A DNA stretch of 64,000 bases from Paramecium octaurelia (taxonomy: Eukaryota; Ciliophora; Oligohymenophorea; Peniculida; Parameciidae), in assembly GCA_905182995.1 (NCBI GenBank), contig CAJJDP010000040.1, positions 280,607 through 344,606 on the forward strand, written 5' to 3'. Shown here piece by piece: positions 50,001-61,978 of the stretch; the first letter of the stretch is position 1; each line of letters begins with the position of its first letter. A program made the position numbers and the translations under genes. The notes under the pieces were generated by a model. That model saw only the letters and a program-made list of their open reading frames with translations, was not told where the DNA came from and searched no databases.

Positions 50001-50912
50001 CACACAATTTTTCATCCTCTCCTGAATTTCTCTTCTGTAATTTATGCCTTCCTCCAACTTTATCTTCTTGTGTTTTTTGTTGATTAAATCATTCAACTCT
50101 TTGAAGTATTTGGATGTTAAGAGAGGATTGTGGAAACTCTGAATCCCGCCATAAGGGTTCTCAACTATTTCCTCTTGGCATAGGATTGTGTAATTATCTT
50201 TACTCTCATTTTACAACTTAGTATAGAGTGACAGTCTTTTCTCTAGACTCTTCAAACACTTCTATTTTTTGAAGGAGTCCAAGATAATCTCTGAGTCCTT
50301 ATTTAATTGCAAATGCTCTCTTATTTATTGATCAGTCAAAACAGAAAAATTCTACATCAAAGAGTCGTAGTAATCACTATCAAAGGATTTACTCTTCTTA
50401 TATTTGTACAGAATGTCATTTATTACTTTATCATAAATCATTTTAACATCTTCACTTGCAGCATAATAAAAATCAGAAAATGCATACACAGGATACTTAA
50501 CATTTTAGGACTAACGAGTATTATTGGTTTATCCTGATGACAAACTATTTCTTAAGTCTATTTGACGTAAAAATGTTCTCAATTAAGAGTAGTTTCTCAA
50601 ATGTTAATTTTAATCTGTATCAGAGGACAAGTTAAAATTCTATATATTGGGTTCATTGATCTTCAGATTCTACCTTTACCCAATTCTCTTCTACTCAACT
50701 TCACTTGCTTCTTCTTCTTCCTCTTCGTCATCACTTGTTTCCTCATATTGTCCCTATGGTCTGAATCCTGCAATCAATGCATCACAGTCTAAAATGTCTT
50801 TGAAGTATCGCATTGCAAAATTTAAATCCAAGCTGCTCTTATCCCTTTAATTCATTTCATTCACATCTTCAAATTACGCGAATAAAATATCTAAAAGTGC
50901 CTCGTTTAACAT
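47072..50912 (-). CDS. TAF1: TAF1, largest TFIID subunit
   Basis: One clear intron (28 nt, near 47571-47598) gives 1270 residues. The central DUF3591 region characteristic of TAF1 is recognisable: RYVYPSRALLQFNQKR, ENELYRAPIFKQKLP, TDFLLVRTR, LRPIDCIYLVGQIEP, SALKECKGIQD, GDPTSGHGGLNYIKKP and GTENDLRKLHVEDI. The N terminus is acidic (ETSDDEEEEEASEVE), as in the TBP-binding part of other TAF1 proteins; the C terminus ends in Lys/Glu-rich helices (KKEKKIWLEKKKKK) with no bromodomain. TAF1 is the scaffold of TFIID and contacts core promoters in the nucleus. Length is shorter than animal TAF1 mainly because the bromodomains are missing. Upstream lies a divergent gene starting at 51302. Confidence 0.93.
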
Positions 50913-50966
50913 TATTTATTAAAATAATTACAAATTATATATACATAAATTAATCACAAATTTGAG

Positions 50967-51185
50967 TCAATTGCTTTTTCTTGTCATTGACTCCTCTGTA
51001 TTACCAAAATGATAGGAAATATCACCAAAATCATCTCGGACTCTTTTACTCAAGTATAGAGTGCAATTATATTTCTTAATCCATCAATAACCTTCATTAG
51101 TTTTAAATTCTAAAGTTTAAATTACATAATTTTGATTCCAAAATTTTCTTTTAAATTTTTTAGAAAAAGTGGAAAGTTTTATCAT
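50967..51185 (-). pseudogene. Small ORF interrupted by one in-frame TGA
   Basis: On the minus strand a frame from ATG at 51185 (MIKLSTFSKKFKRKFW) runs to a TGA at 50969-50967, with one in-frame TGA at 51086-51084. Both halves look protein-like; after the TGA it reads WIKKYNCTLYLSKRVRDDFG. No intron of 20-34 nt removes the TGA and keeps the frame. It may be a decayed small gene, a TGA readthrough or selenocysteine case, or chance. It sits in the divergent promoter region between TAF1 and the next gene; the rest of 50913-51301 shows nothing else. Confidence 0.25.
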
Positions 51186-51301
51186 CCCCAATAAAAGGAT
51201 GGATTGATTTATATTGAAATTAATTTAATTTGAGAATATTAAATTCATGAACCCTTTTTTTCTATTTATTTTCGAAATCAAACAAGAGATAGCTTCTAAA
51301 T

Positions 51302-54300
51302 ATGGAAATAGCATTGCCTTTATTATTATTCATTATTTTATCCTCCTTATCAACCATTACCATAAGTAAGTAAAGAAAAGAATTTTAATTAATTAGTTAT
51401 ATGATTATAGCTTAGACAAGAGATTCGAGCAATTCAAATTTGTCGTCGTTAATCAATTAACTAGACGTCAGCAATATTATATATTCTTACCAAGATGTTA
51501 CATTTATCATATCAATTATCCAATTTGCTTTATCATTATTTGTCACTTTGATTGTAATTATATTACTTTACAAAAGAAATCATAATAAGGCTGAGCAAAT
51601 ATAGTTCAGCACTCTGGGAAATGTAATCATCTAGTTTATATAGATTTTTATAAGATCCATAAGAATATTATACTGGATTCTGTGTTATCTGCTATTGTTG
51701 GTATCTACTTATAATGTCATGATATCCGAAGACATAACTTAATTTCTATCGATGTTCGTTATAATATTTGTAGTTTTCTTTACTTTTTTTCATGACTTTC
51801 TGTTGCTTAATGACAATTTTAATAAATAGGACTTTTTGAATATCGCACAACCTAAACCCTATATTTTTACCACTTGGATTAAATTAGTTTAATGTGGATT
51901 TTCGAGTTACTTTTATAAAAACCAAAATTCTCATGTACAAATAATAATAATTTTAGATGATTTATTTGCTTATTAGTTTTGCACTATCTTTTCTCAATTA
52001 CATTTAATTGTAGTATTTTATGGTCATTTTTGGGAAGTATGATATAGATTAAACCTTTCACTTAGTTAATCTGGTTTATTTTGGACAAAGCTTAGGATTT
52101 TTGATCCAATATCTCATTAATATAGAAGATCCTTACACTTTAACCACAATTTTGATTATTATTAATCTTGTTGTCGTCCACAACAGTTTCAGAAAGTGGT
52201 ACTTCGAACATCAGTTCGCCAATTGCAAAGACGTGTCAATTCGAGTCTTGCTTTTACATTGGTTCAGAGAATTAAACTGTTCAAACGTATATTATATGGG
52301 CATTATAATTAAACATCAAAATCATCCAAACAACAAGAAATGCTTCTTAAGACAAAAGGCCATCTATTACAGCGGTAAGAAATTTACCAAGTACACTAAC
52401 GTAACTACCAAAAAGCATAACATCTAAAAATACAAGGGCTTATTCGTGAAATTCTATACCAAATGCTTGCTTGAAACTTAACTGAAAATAGAGCCTAACT
52501 CATCTGAATTAAGATTATTATATGCAGAAATCTTATTCTACAAATTCAGTTTGATTAATGAATCATTCAAATAAATATAGAAGATAAAATCAAATTTCAA
52601 TTTTAATTAATAACTGAGAATCATATAGTTAAAATTATCTATTAATAATAAATTAAAAGACAACAATTCATTAAGTTATAGATCCAAACTACCTTTTGAG
52701 AATATGTTGAAATGTGAAGAATAAATGAAGGATTTTGTTAAAGCTTTTCTAAAAATAACAGAGTTATCGATCTTTTTTTGGAAAGGTTAACTTGGATTAT
52801 TTATCACCATTTAAAATTAAATTAACATAAGTTAAGAAATATTAAATGAGATGTAAGTTTGTCAATCCAATTGGAGGAGCATTCATTTTACCAATCCTAT
52901 TGATGAATAAAATATGTTTATGAGATTTAGATGGAGATTCTTCTACCTGTTTTTTAAACTATATATCCTCCATAAAAAATTGAAAGTCCAAGAATTAAAA
53001 GAATTACCTGATTAAATTCTCAAGTCTTAATAAATATTTTAAGATGAGAAAATAGATGAAAGATCTTCAAGCGAAGATGAGACTTAAGGAAAAGTCTACT
53101 ATTAAACTAATTGTATCATCTCTTCCAATAACCTATTCTTTCGTGTTGATAAATTTGGAGAAATCATTGCCGTTAGTTAATCATCATTATAACTGTTAGG
53201 GAGACACTAGAATGAATACAGAGGTGCTAGGGTTGAAATCTTAATGCCAGACATAATTAAAATGAATCATAATTACTTCTTAAAATTATTCTACAAAACT
53301 GGGCAATCTGAAAATTTATATAAAAGGAGGTCTGTATTAGTTAAACACAGCAAAGGACATTGTTTTAAAGCCCAAAAATACTTAAAATACCTGTTTAATT
53401 TAGAATAAAACAGATTTGAGTATTTTAGTATGCTGCGAAAAGTTTCAAGTCGATCTTAATACATAATCTTGAATTCAAAATGGGAGATGGATTCATCTAG
53501 TGAATTTATTTATTAAATTTTCGGTGAATTTAAACTCCCTTTTCTATCTTTATGTCCAAAAGCCATTTCCTATACTGAATTCGCTTAATACCTTACTACT
53601 TACGACATGAAAATTTTAAGTTTGAAATTATGTTCATTTGGCAGTAGGGAGAGAATTCAAGATAGGAAATTTACCTTTAGAAGATAAAACGACTAAACAT
53701 TTAGTAACAAATCAATACATGAATTTACAAGCTTGGTTTTTAAAAGAGAATTGGAAGAAAAGTAAAAATAGAATGTAGTTTAAATCTTTTAATAAGTACT
53801 TGAAGAAGACAATGAAATTGACGGAGCTGCAAAATTGACTAAATTAAGCCATATTAAATTAAACATACGAGTTCCCTTGTACAAGGCTGAATTTTAGGAA
53901 GATTATAATAAATATGATACTTAAATGAATAATATATTTTATAGCGCGGAAAATTTGAAAAGGCTAATTTTCAGAAATGGCAATGGAAAAATAAGGGTTG
54001 ATAAATTTGAATTTATTTAGAGGTATAGATGGGTTAAAGATTAAAGAATGAAGTTTATATATTCTAAAATCAGTAAGTATTTAAATTAAAATAGAATATT
54101 TATTTGAACATTATTGCTAAGAGTAAGTACTCGAGAAAGTGTTAAAAGTTGATGCTAATCTTAAGTTTTATAAAACTCTTAACAAAACCTCATTCTACAT
54201 AATTAAGATAAATCGTTTGGAACTCTATGATGAAACCACAAATAACAATGAAAAATAGGACATGTAATTCATAAATACAAATTCCTTCAAACCCTATACT

Positions 54301-56445
54301 TCAGCCCTTGTTCAAGAAGTTGTTTTGGCTACTTAATCAGAAGCCTATACATTGAAAAACCAAAGTGGCTATTAATATTCTGGTAAATACCATCTGCTAT
54401 TATTTAGATATGGAATTTGTTACCAATAGGGACAATAATTTTAAGCCTTTGTTGATTGGTCACTCATTGAGAGAAGACTTTCTAGAACAAGGTTCAAACA
54501 CTATATATAGTTTAAATGAATAACACAATCCTTTTATTAAAGAAGAAATTAATAAAATATCGAAGAGGAGTCACAAGTTAAGTTTGCTGTTTTTCTTAAA
54601 TAGATTACTATTTTTTTTAGAAATATTGCTTATTTGTTTCACTTACTTTTTTTGCTCATATTATTACAATCCATTAACCTTACATAACTCTGTTACTTTA
54701 TTGGGTCATGTGTATAAAATTTCACTAATTACTGTTTAGTCATATAATTACATCATTGATGTAGGTTTAATGAATGAAAATAAATTGACAAGTTTATTAA
54801 TTGTCAATCCAACAACTAAATTTAATACAACAGAGTAATTTTTATAATTTGTTTAAACAGAAATCGAAGAAGAATACCTTTTCATTTATAACATTTACAC
54901 AGATTACGACTTTGTATCCATGGTTTATTCTGGGTTTTATATTGATGACTCGGATGTTAGTGGTTTGGATATCTTCGATTAGTATTAACTTAATTTATTG
55001 TAATTCAACTTTTCAGAAAAGGGAACGATCGATTTAAATAATACGATTATATTACATTTTAGAGACTATATGGTTCCTTATGGACTACAATTAATGTAGG
55101 ATTCAATTGTTTCAAGGATAAATGAAGCCATACTCTATTAAACTCAGTCTATTGATAACCTCATACTGTTCATGATCTTCTTATTTTCAGTTTTGATTAT
55201 TAATTCGATCTTTTCATTAGTAATTAAATATTAGTTCCGAAACGATGTAAATACGATATACAATATTGTTGCAAATATACCAAAGTAGGATAAAATAAAG
55301 GCGATGATGCAACATCAAACACTATTTACTCAATTAAATGCTCTATTTGAAGAAGAATGTAATACTTATTAATATAAATTAGAATATGGATACAAAAAAC
55401 CATCTATGCATGCTTTAAACGCAGATACAATAATGTATATATAAAGATAAACATAGATAACAAGATTTTGAGATTATTGAAGTCGAGAAAGCAAACTAAA
55501 AAAGAAATAAAGCCAAAATTATAATGCTACCTAAATATTAATTAAATGTATTAATCTCTAACATTTTAGACTATTATTGCTCTTGTATTTTATTTAGCTA
55601 TCATACTTGTTTTATTTATATTAGTTTATTATTTCATTTGGATGAATCAAATACAAACAAAGCAAATCTTTTTGGATAACAATTTTTTAGTTCAAACAAA
55701 CTATTTTTGGATCATTACATTGCTTAAAGAAGTATATAATTATCAAATAATAAGAAATTCATTTACGATAACTATTTGAATTCCTCCTTTTATCCAAATA
55801 TAACATAATTTAGATTCCAAGAATTTCTTGATGATATGGCAGTAACATCCCCTCTCTTATACTAAACAACAATAAGTGATATCTAACGCATTTTTGATGA
55901 AACATTATGCGATTTTTATTCTTACGGTACTAATATCAATTAAATTTTTAGATGAATCTGCAACCTACATCTACTATGAATAATTCTGTCCAGAAATATT
56001 AAATGGAGCCTTGAAAAGAGGATTAAAGCAATTCAATATACTATTATCATAAGTAGTAATAAAAGCTTTGAACCCATATGATGAAAGATATGATGATTTC
56101 AAAATAGACGACCTTGCTCAATACCAAATTTCATTTCAAATCATTTATGAAATATTTTAGAAGTCCTTTGAGATTTGGGCTTTAGATGCTGAGAATTTAT
56201 TATCATAAACTTCAAATTTAAGTCTAGTCTCATTGTAATTATATCTAAATATTTTCAGCATCATTCAACTTTTAGTGATCATTGTCCTTTACTTTAGTTT
56301 ACTGGAATATTATTTATTTACTAAGCTACAAAACGATTTCAATTTCAGTAAAAACTACTACAGATATTTCATGTTGAATTAAACTATGAATTAGGTGAAG
56401 ACTATGAGAGTAGATATGATAAGAACTGGGTTATTATCCAAATGA
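51302..56445 (+). CDS. Multi-pass membrane protein, TmcB/PAS-like ciliate family (second)
   Basis: Nine exons (introns of 27, 25, 22, 25, 22, 22, 23 and 25 nt) give 1650 residues. N-terminal half: signal-like start MEIALPLLLFIILSS and several hydrophobic helices, then the family block PNSSELRLLYAEILFYKFS followed by helical repeats. A clear PAS domain follows (SSNNLFFRVDKFGEIIAV, LMPDIIKMNHNYFLKLFYKT), then a Lys-rich linker, a membrane helix (LLFFLEILLICFTYFFC), a large extracytosolic loop and three further helices to FMLNQTMNQVKTM. It is a paralogue of the gene at 20693-25365. PAS domains sense ligands, redox state or partners; the signal here is unknown. The intron at 55732-55754 ends in AAG. 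Confidence 0.87.
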
Positions 56446-56539
56446 TACATTTATAATTATAGCACTTATTAGTCCAAATATTTAAATATTACAATTTTTA
56501 TAGAGCATTTTACAATATTAATGAAAATCTATTATTCAT

Positions 56540-57547
56540 TCAAAAAAATTTACATTCTACATTTTATATCTGATACTTAGATGCTTACTATAAACATTCA
56601 TATAGTAATCTGAGCGCTTGATAATCTAATTCTGAACTCTGTTATTGTCCATGATAATTTTCAATAAAAAATACGCTTTCCCTGGGAATCTTCAGAGATT
56701 AGACTATAGATTCAATTCTGTAATCAACATATAATTAATAATCGTCATGATGTCTAAATTTATATTCTAATTTATCCAACTAAGTTAAGATTATAAATGG
56801 ATTGTCATAACCCTTTTATTTGACAAGACTTAGAATTTATTAATAAAATTCTGTCTCTTCTTTTCCATTAGGAACCTTATCTAAACTACCATCAAAAACA
56901 ATAAGGACTTAATGGGGAATATAGGTTCCGCAACTAATGATTTCTTGAGGGAATAACTCGCAGTCTTATTTCCAGAACTCCCATAATTTATAGGCATACC
57001 TATAAGTCCTTTATTCAACTAAACTCATATTTTTAACTTTTCCTTCGAGCATTAATTCCACTTATTTGTTTTCCTTTGAACTTAAGTGAATCTATCCTCT
57101 AGTATCGAGAATGTTGATTTAACAATTTTAAATTAAATGTGAATTCATTTTCGAAAATATTTAATTTTTAGTTGACTACAGTAAATTAATGCTTTAAAAA
57201 TGCTTTGTCCCTTCATTGTGCAATAAATCTTTTATACACAATGCTTCTGGTAATGTTTGTGTTTAATTTAAACTAGTATTGAATGTTCTAATTAATGATG
57301 ACTTTCCAGAGCCGCTGGGCCCAAAGAGTATTATATTGCATCTTTATAATTAATTAAATGTCTTTATCTTCTATCTCAGATCATCACAAGTCTTTTTATA
57401 AATTTATTCCTATCTTGTGGGAATCGGTTCATATTATGGTTATTGCTGATGAGTTTTAATAAATGGAGATCTATTAGTACCGCTTGAAGATCTTTTGGTG
57501 ATTGACTATTTAGGTTTTTGTGCCTAATTAACGTATATCATATTCAT
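56540..57547 (-). CDS. P-loop GTPase resembling the IFI44 family
   Basis: An intronless frame gives 335 residues from MNMIYVNQAQKPKQS to a TGA at 56542. The G1 loop is ILFGPSGSGKSSLIRTF, G3 is ILDTRGQ, and G4 appears as FIILTQLDK. Between them lie VLIVFDGSLDKVP and VELMLEGKVKNMS, in the same order as in animal IFI44/IFI44L proteins, where a large insert separates G3 and G4. The first 60 residues are Gln/Ser-rich and probably disordered. Biochemical role and place in the cell are unknown; nucleotide binding is well supported by motifs, family placement is inference from order and spacing. It converges with the TmcB-like gene 94 nt away. Confidence 0.82.
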
Positions 57548-58167
57548 TAATTGTTGAGTATATATTTTATAAGAAATATTAAAAATTTGTTAACTATTTA
57601 ACTTACCTTAATCATTATATATATATATAGAAATCAAGTCATCGCTTATCATTTTCCCCATCAATTTTTATGAATTGAAATTGTAACGTAACTTAAAATA
57701 AATGCATCTATATAAATAAGTAGGTTTTAATAACTTGAATTATTATTTGTCCAATATAATTTACATTCAAATTTTCATCCTATTAATGGTTGATTTTTGA
57801 AATGCTAAGTAAAAAATGATGACTGTTTTCACATATTTTAATTTGAATCTAATAATTCCCGAAGTAGTTATTAACAGAATCTCAAAATTTAAAAATTAGT
57901 AAAAATATAAATAAACTGACGGTTAAGGGAAAAAAGGTAGATCATGTTATCTGAGTGTTTAAAGTTTGTACACAAAATCACATTTTGAATAGGTATTTTT
58001 TTCGTTTTTTAATGATTGAATTAATTTAGGAATTACTTAGCTAAATTTATTTTTCTATTCATAATGTAAATTTTAATTCAAATACTTAAGGTTTCAAAAC
58101 GAAAAAATCCTTTTAGAATTTAGGTCGAGAGTGATAACATATCCAAACCAAATCGTAAAATTTAAAT
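57548..58167. other. Intergenic, nothing recognised
   Basis: This 620-nt AT-rich divergent spacer should carry promoters for the GTPase gene (minus) and the small plus-strand gene at 58168. I checked it for short open frames and found none with convincing composition. Confidence 0.5.
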
Positions 58168-58866
58168 ATGAATAATAATTAATCAGTTCATGATATAGGA
58201 GAGTAAGATGATGATCTTTCAACAATAAAGAAAACTGAAAATGAAGATTTTGTTTTGTAATATAAATAATGCACTGCGTAATCTTCCTCATTTGCAAAGA
58301 AACTTAAGTAAGGGTAATAGCTTTGGAAAGAATTCTACAAATAGGAATTGATTTATTAGAAAAAGAAGAATCCATAAGCAAATCATAATGAATTAACTTC
58401 ATTAATTTCAAAAAAGTGGAAAAGCAAGAAATAAGATAAGAAGACTATTAATAAATTGAAATTGAAAATAAAACTAGAAAGTATTACTGACTTCGCTGCT
58501 TAAGCCAAGAATACTAAATAGATAGCTATACTTAATCAAGAAGAACAAAAAGATAATATTGCTGAAAAGCTTAAAACTTCAACTTTCAAATTAATTTATT
58601 TAGATAATATTTGTGAACTTAAGGGAGAGACAATTTTAGAAGCAATAAAAGGTAATCTTCAACTCATCTACATAAATAAATCTAATGATATTGAATTATA
58701 AGATATTTCTGATTAGGATAAATCCAAATCGACCAAAAGTTGTGCAGAACCCTAAGAACAGAAGGAAAGTGTGGTTATGTTTTTAAAGGATTCAGAAAAT
58801 GAGCCTGTAAATGACGAGAATGAATCATATTTTGAAATAGCAAATAACATAATGAATTATTTATGA
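58168..58866 (+). CDS. Small Lys/Gln-rich protein with HMG-box-like segment
   Basis: An intronless frame encodes 232 residues from MNNNQSVHDIGEQ to a TGA at 58864. Residues about 45-90 (LKQGQQLWKEFYKQEL, KKNPQANHNELTSLISKKW, KSKK) have the spacing of an HMG box or HMG-like helix bundle: aromatic residues on the first helix, a helix-2 NPxA..ELTSLISKKW pattern and a basic end. The C-terminal half is acidic and Ser/Lys-rich, common in chromatin proteins. DNA binding is inferred only. No signal peptide or membrane helix is seen. Confidence 0.65.
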
Positions 58867-59109
58867 ATATTTATGCAAATTAATATCTAATTACAAAACT
58901 ATTGTGTTAACGATTAAAAGCGAATCTGAATGTCTGATCTTAATTTTAATATGAACTAAATTTTTTGTTGAGTGTGATGTGCATTACAAAGATTGAAAAC
59001 TTATATTAAATTATATCAGATTATTGTTATGTAATAATTGATAAGTCAATCAAATAAAAATTGTATTTATGATTTTAATTTTAAGAGTAATAAATAAATA
59101 TAATAATTG

Positions 59110-61898
59110 ATGGACTAACAAGAATCAGCAAGATCAATTAACATAAGTTTATGATGAAATTATTATTAGTTTAGGTTCATCAAGATATTCTGATAAATTT
59201 TAGCCATAATTAATCCAGATGAATTAGAAGCAAATTTAAAAGAATAAGGAAGAAAGTTAAGAATTTAGTCCTATTTATGAGAAATCTTACGATGACATTG
59301 TTCAAGAGAAGCCATAGAGGTAAACTAGAGGAAATTTTAAAAAATCCCTAAATTACCATGTAAGAGAAATTTAAATTAATTTTAGTAAACCTCAATTAAT
59401 CCACTAGAAAAGGTGTAAAATATCAGAGGTAATAAACTCGTGTAGCTGATAAAGCAAAAAAATTTATTATTGAAATTTAAAGAGAGATTATTTTAATTGG
59501 GACACATACATCCAAGGAACCCTAATGAAAAGCTGAGTCATTTTTTGGAAGAACAATATATTCATTAAAATCATCACCATTCTAGATTTACTTAATAAGA
59601 ATAAAAATTCGAGCAGGGTATAATAGAGCAATATTAAAGTGTTGAAAATGTTTAATAAGGTATAAAAATACCAATCATAAATCCAACAGGGAAATTTTAT
59701 CTCTTTTGGCAATTATTGAGATTGATACAAATAATGTTCTTGTTGTGGTGGGTTCCCTTTAAAATATCATTCAATCCCCCTAAAATGATTTCGATGTCAT
59801 ATATTGAAAATATGTTGATCTATCTATTTGCAGCAGATTTGCTTATAAAATTAAATAAAGGCATGATTGACTAAGGTTAAATTGTTTATGATAGGTTCAG
59901 AATATTGAAACATTATGTTATTTATGAATTATACGAGGATGCAATATATTTAATAACTTTGACACTTGTGATTGGTGGTGATCCCATAGCTATATCATTT
60001 TTCCCTGAAGTGATAGTTTTGATTTAGTTCACTTTTAATTTTATTAAATTGAAAAAGACCATAAATAGATATGGAGAGATGTTTGCAATTTAATCTACAT
60101 TTACAGAATTGGTCAGTCTCTCATAATTAATAATACTCATATTCTATTTTGCACATTTTATGGCCTGTATTTGGTATTATGTAGGAAACATTAGTCAGGA
60201 ATCATTCTCAAATTCTTGGATCCAATAATAGCACTTAGAATATTCGCCTTTGTTTCATAAATATGGATACTCTTATTATTGGGCAACTGCAACTATGGTC
60301 ACAGTAGGATATGGCGATGTCACTCCTCAAAACATATATGAAGTAATTTGTGCAATCATTATGATATTTTTTGCTAGTGTTGTCTTTGCATTCTCAATAA
60401 ATGCTATTGGAGTGATATTCTCAAATATTGACCTATAAAAACAATATTACAAAAGAAATCTAGTCTTAATAAATCAGTATATGAATTCAAATGAAGTTTC
60501 CTTGTAATTATAGAGCAGAGTTCGCAATTATTTGAAATACTATTATGAACAACAAGTGAAAGGTAATAACACTGAGATTAATTCTATCATTGAGAAGTTG
60601 TCATATAATCTAAAGCAAGAACTATTGGAAGATGTATAGATAAGAGCAGTCACATGTGTTGACTTCTTCACAAAGAACTTCTAATCATCAACAATTCAAG
60701 AAATTGCTTGTAGAATGAACATCTAACAATTTACACCAAGAGAGATCATATTTTAATAAAACTCTGTGGATGAACACTCGGTTTACATAATCTAAAAAGG
60801 AGAAATCTAGTTAATTGATGATAAGTCAGGCAAAATTATATCCAAACTTATTAAAGGCTAATGTTTTGGTGAAATAGAATTCTTAACTACTTAGAAAAGG
60901 TAATACAAAGCTATAAGTACTACATTTAGTTCAATTTATAGAATAACAAGGGAGATGTTTCTTGATATTATTTCTGAAAATTCAATAGATTTTGAAAAAT
61001 ATTGTGAAATGAAGGATAAGGTAATATTTCAATATGAAGATCTACCAGTCAAATGTTTTGGTTGTGATGGTGATCATTTGTTATCAAATTGCCATTATCT
61101 AACCTACAAACCAGAAAAAGAGATCTTAATAAAACGATAATTGTATCATTCTAGATAAGAAAGATCTGAATTTCAAAGAAAGAAAATTAGATATTTGAGA
61201 ATATTTAAATAAAATGAAGAACATGAACAACCTCAAAAATTATCAAATAAACAAATAGAACATGAATTATCTCTTATCTCTTAAGAATCAATACATAAGC
61301 AGGAATCTAATTTAACAGGCAGTGAACACTAAAATAACATATATAATAATGAAGAAGTCGCTCATTAAATAAAAAAGCGAATTTCATTATGGATAACTAA
61401 TCCAGATCAACCCTTCATTGAATAACAAAGTATTTAAAAATCGTTAAACTAGAGTCTTTATAGAAAACTAATCGGCACAATAGCGAAACGCCTACTCATA
61501 AACCTACTAGAAAGTCTTTATTCAGTTCATCTCAGGATCAATATTCCAAAAGACATATGAGTAATTAATTGCTTTAAATTAATGAATAACAATAATTAAT
61601 GAGTTCTTCAAATAATTCGCAAACTAAAACCAACAAATAATAGAATTTTAATTAGTTGGAGAATTTGTAATCATACCATACATTCAATTATGAATTGGAT
61701 AAAATTGAAAGCTTTCAAATTTATTTTCCTTAGAACAACGTTTAAAATGTTATTAGTACGTTTCAGAAGTAGCAAAAGCTTTCAAAGTTCACAAAAATAT
61801 CATTAGCAAGTAATAAATATCGATTCATATATGTTTAAAAAAAACCAATTTAATCATTGACAAAAAAAACTATTCTCAATGTCAACAGCTAAATTTGA
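59110..61898 (+). CDS. Cyclic-nucleotide-binding-domain K+ channel
   Basis: Four exons (introns of 28, 26 and 23 nt) give 903 residues. A long cytosolic N terminus precedes NPTGKFYLFWQLLRLIQ, the start of S1. Six helices follow; the pore reads TMVTVGYGDVTPQN, a canonical K+ filter. The S4 region (FFPEVIVLIQFTFNFIKLKK) lacks regular arginines, so voltage sensing may be weak. After S6 come a C-linker (QLQSRVRNYLKYYYEQQ) and a cyclic nucleotide-binding domain (REIIFQQ, VYIIQKGEIQL, LIKGQCFGEIEFLT), then a Ser/Gln-rich tail. This is the CNG/HCN/EAG-like K+ channel group, very large in Paramecium. Probable role: membrane potential control in cell body or cilia. A paralogue follows 80 nt downstream on the same strand. 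Confidence 0.92.
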
Positions 61899-61978
61899 TT
61901 AAATTACAACATATGTCTAATTTTATATAAGAGAACATCTTTGATAAAATTATGAAATATTAGTTAATTATTTTAATT

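Noticed and set aside
55680..55760. An apparent frameshift in the second TmcB-like gene.
   Set aside because: A 23-nt intron ending in AAG restores the frame and makes the total coding length a multiple of three.
61441..61560. An early stop for the first K+ channel at a TGA near 61558.
   Set aside because: A 23-nt intron near 61430-61452 moves into a frame that stays open and protein-like for another 130 codons to 61898.
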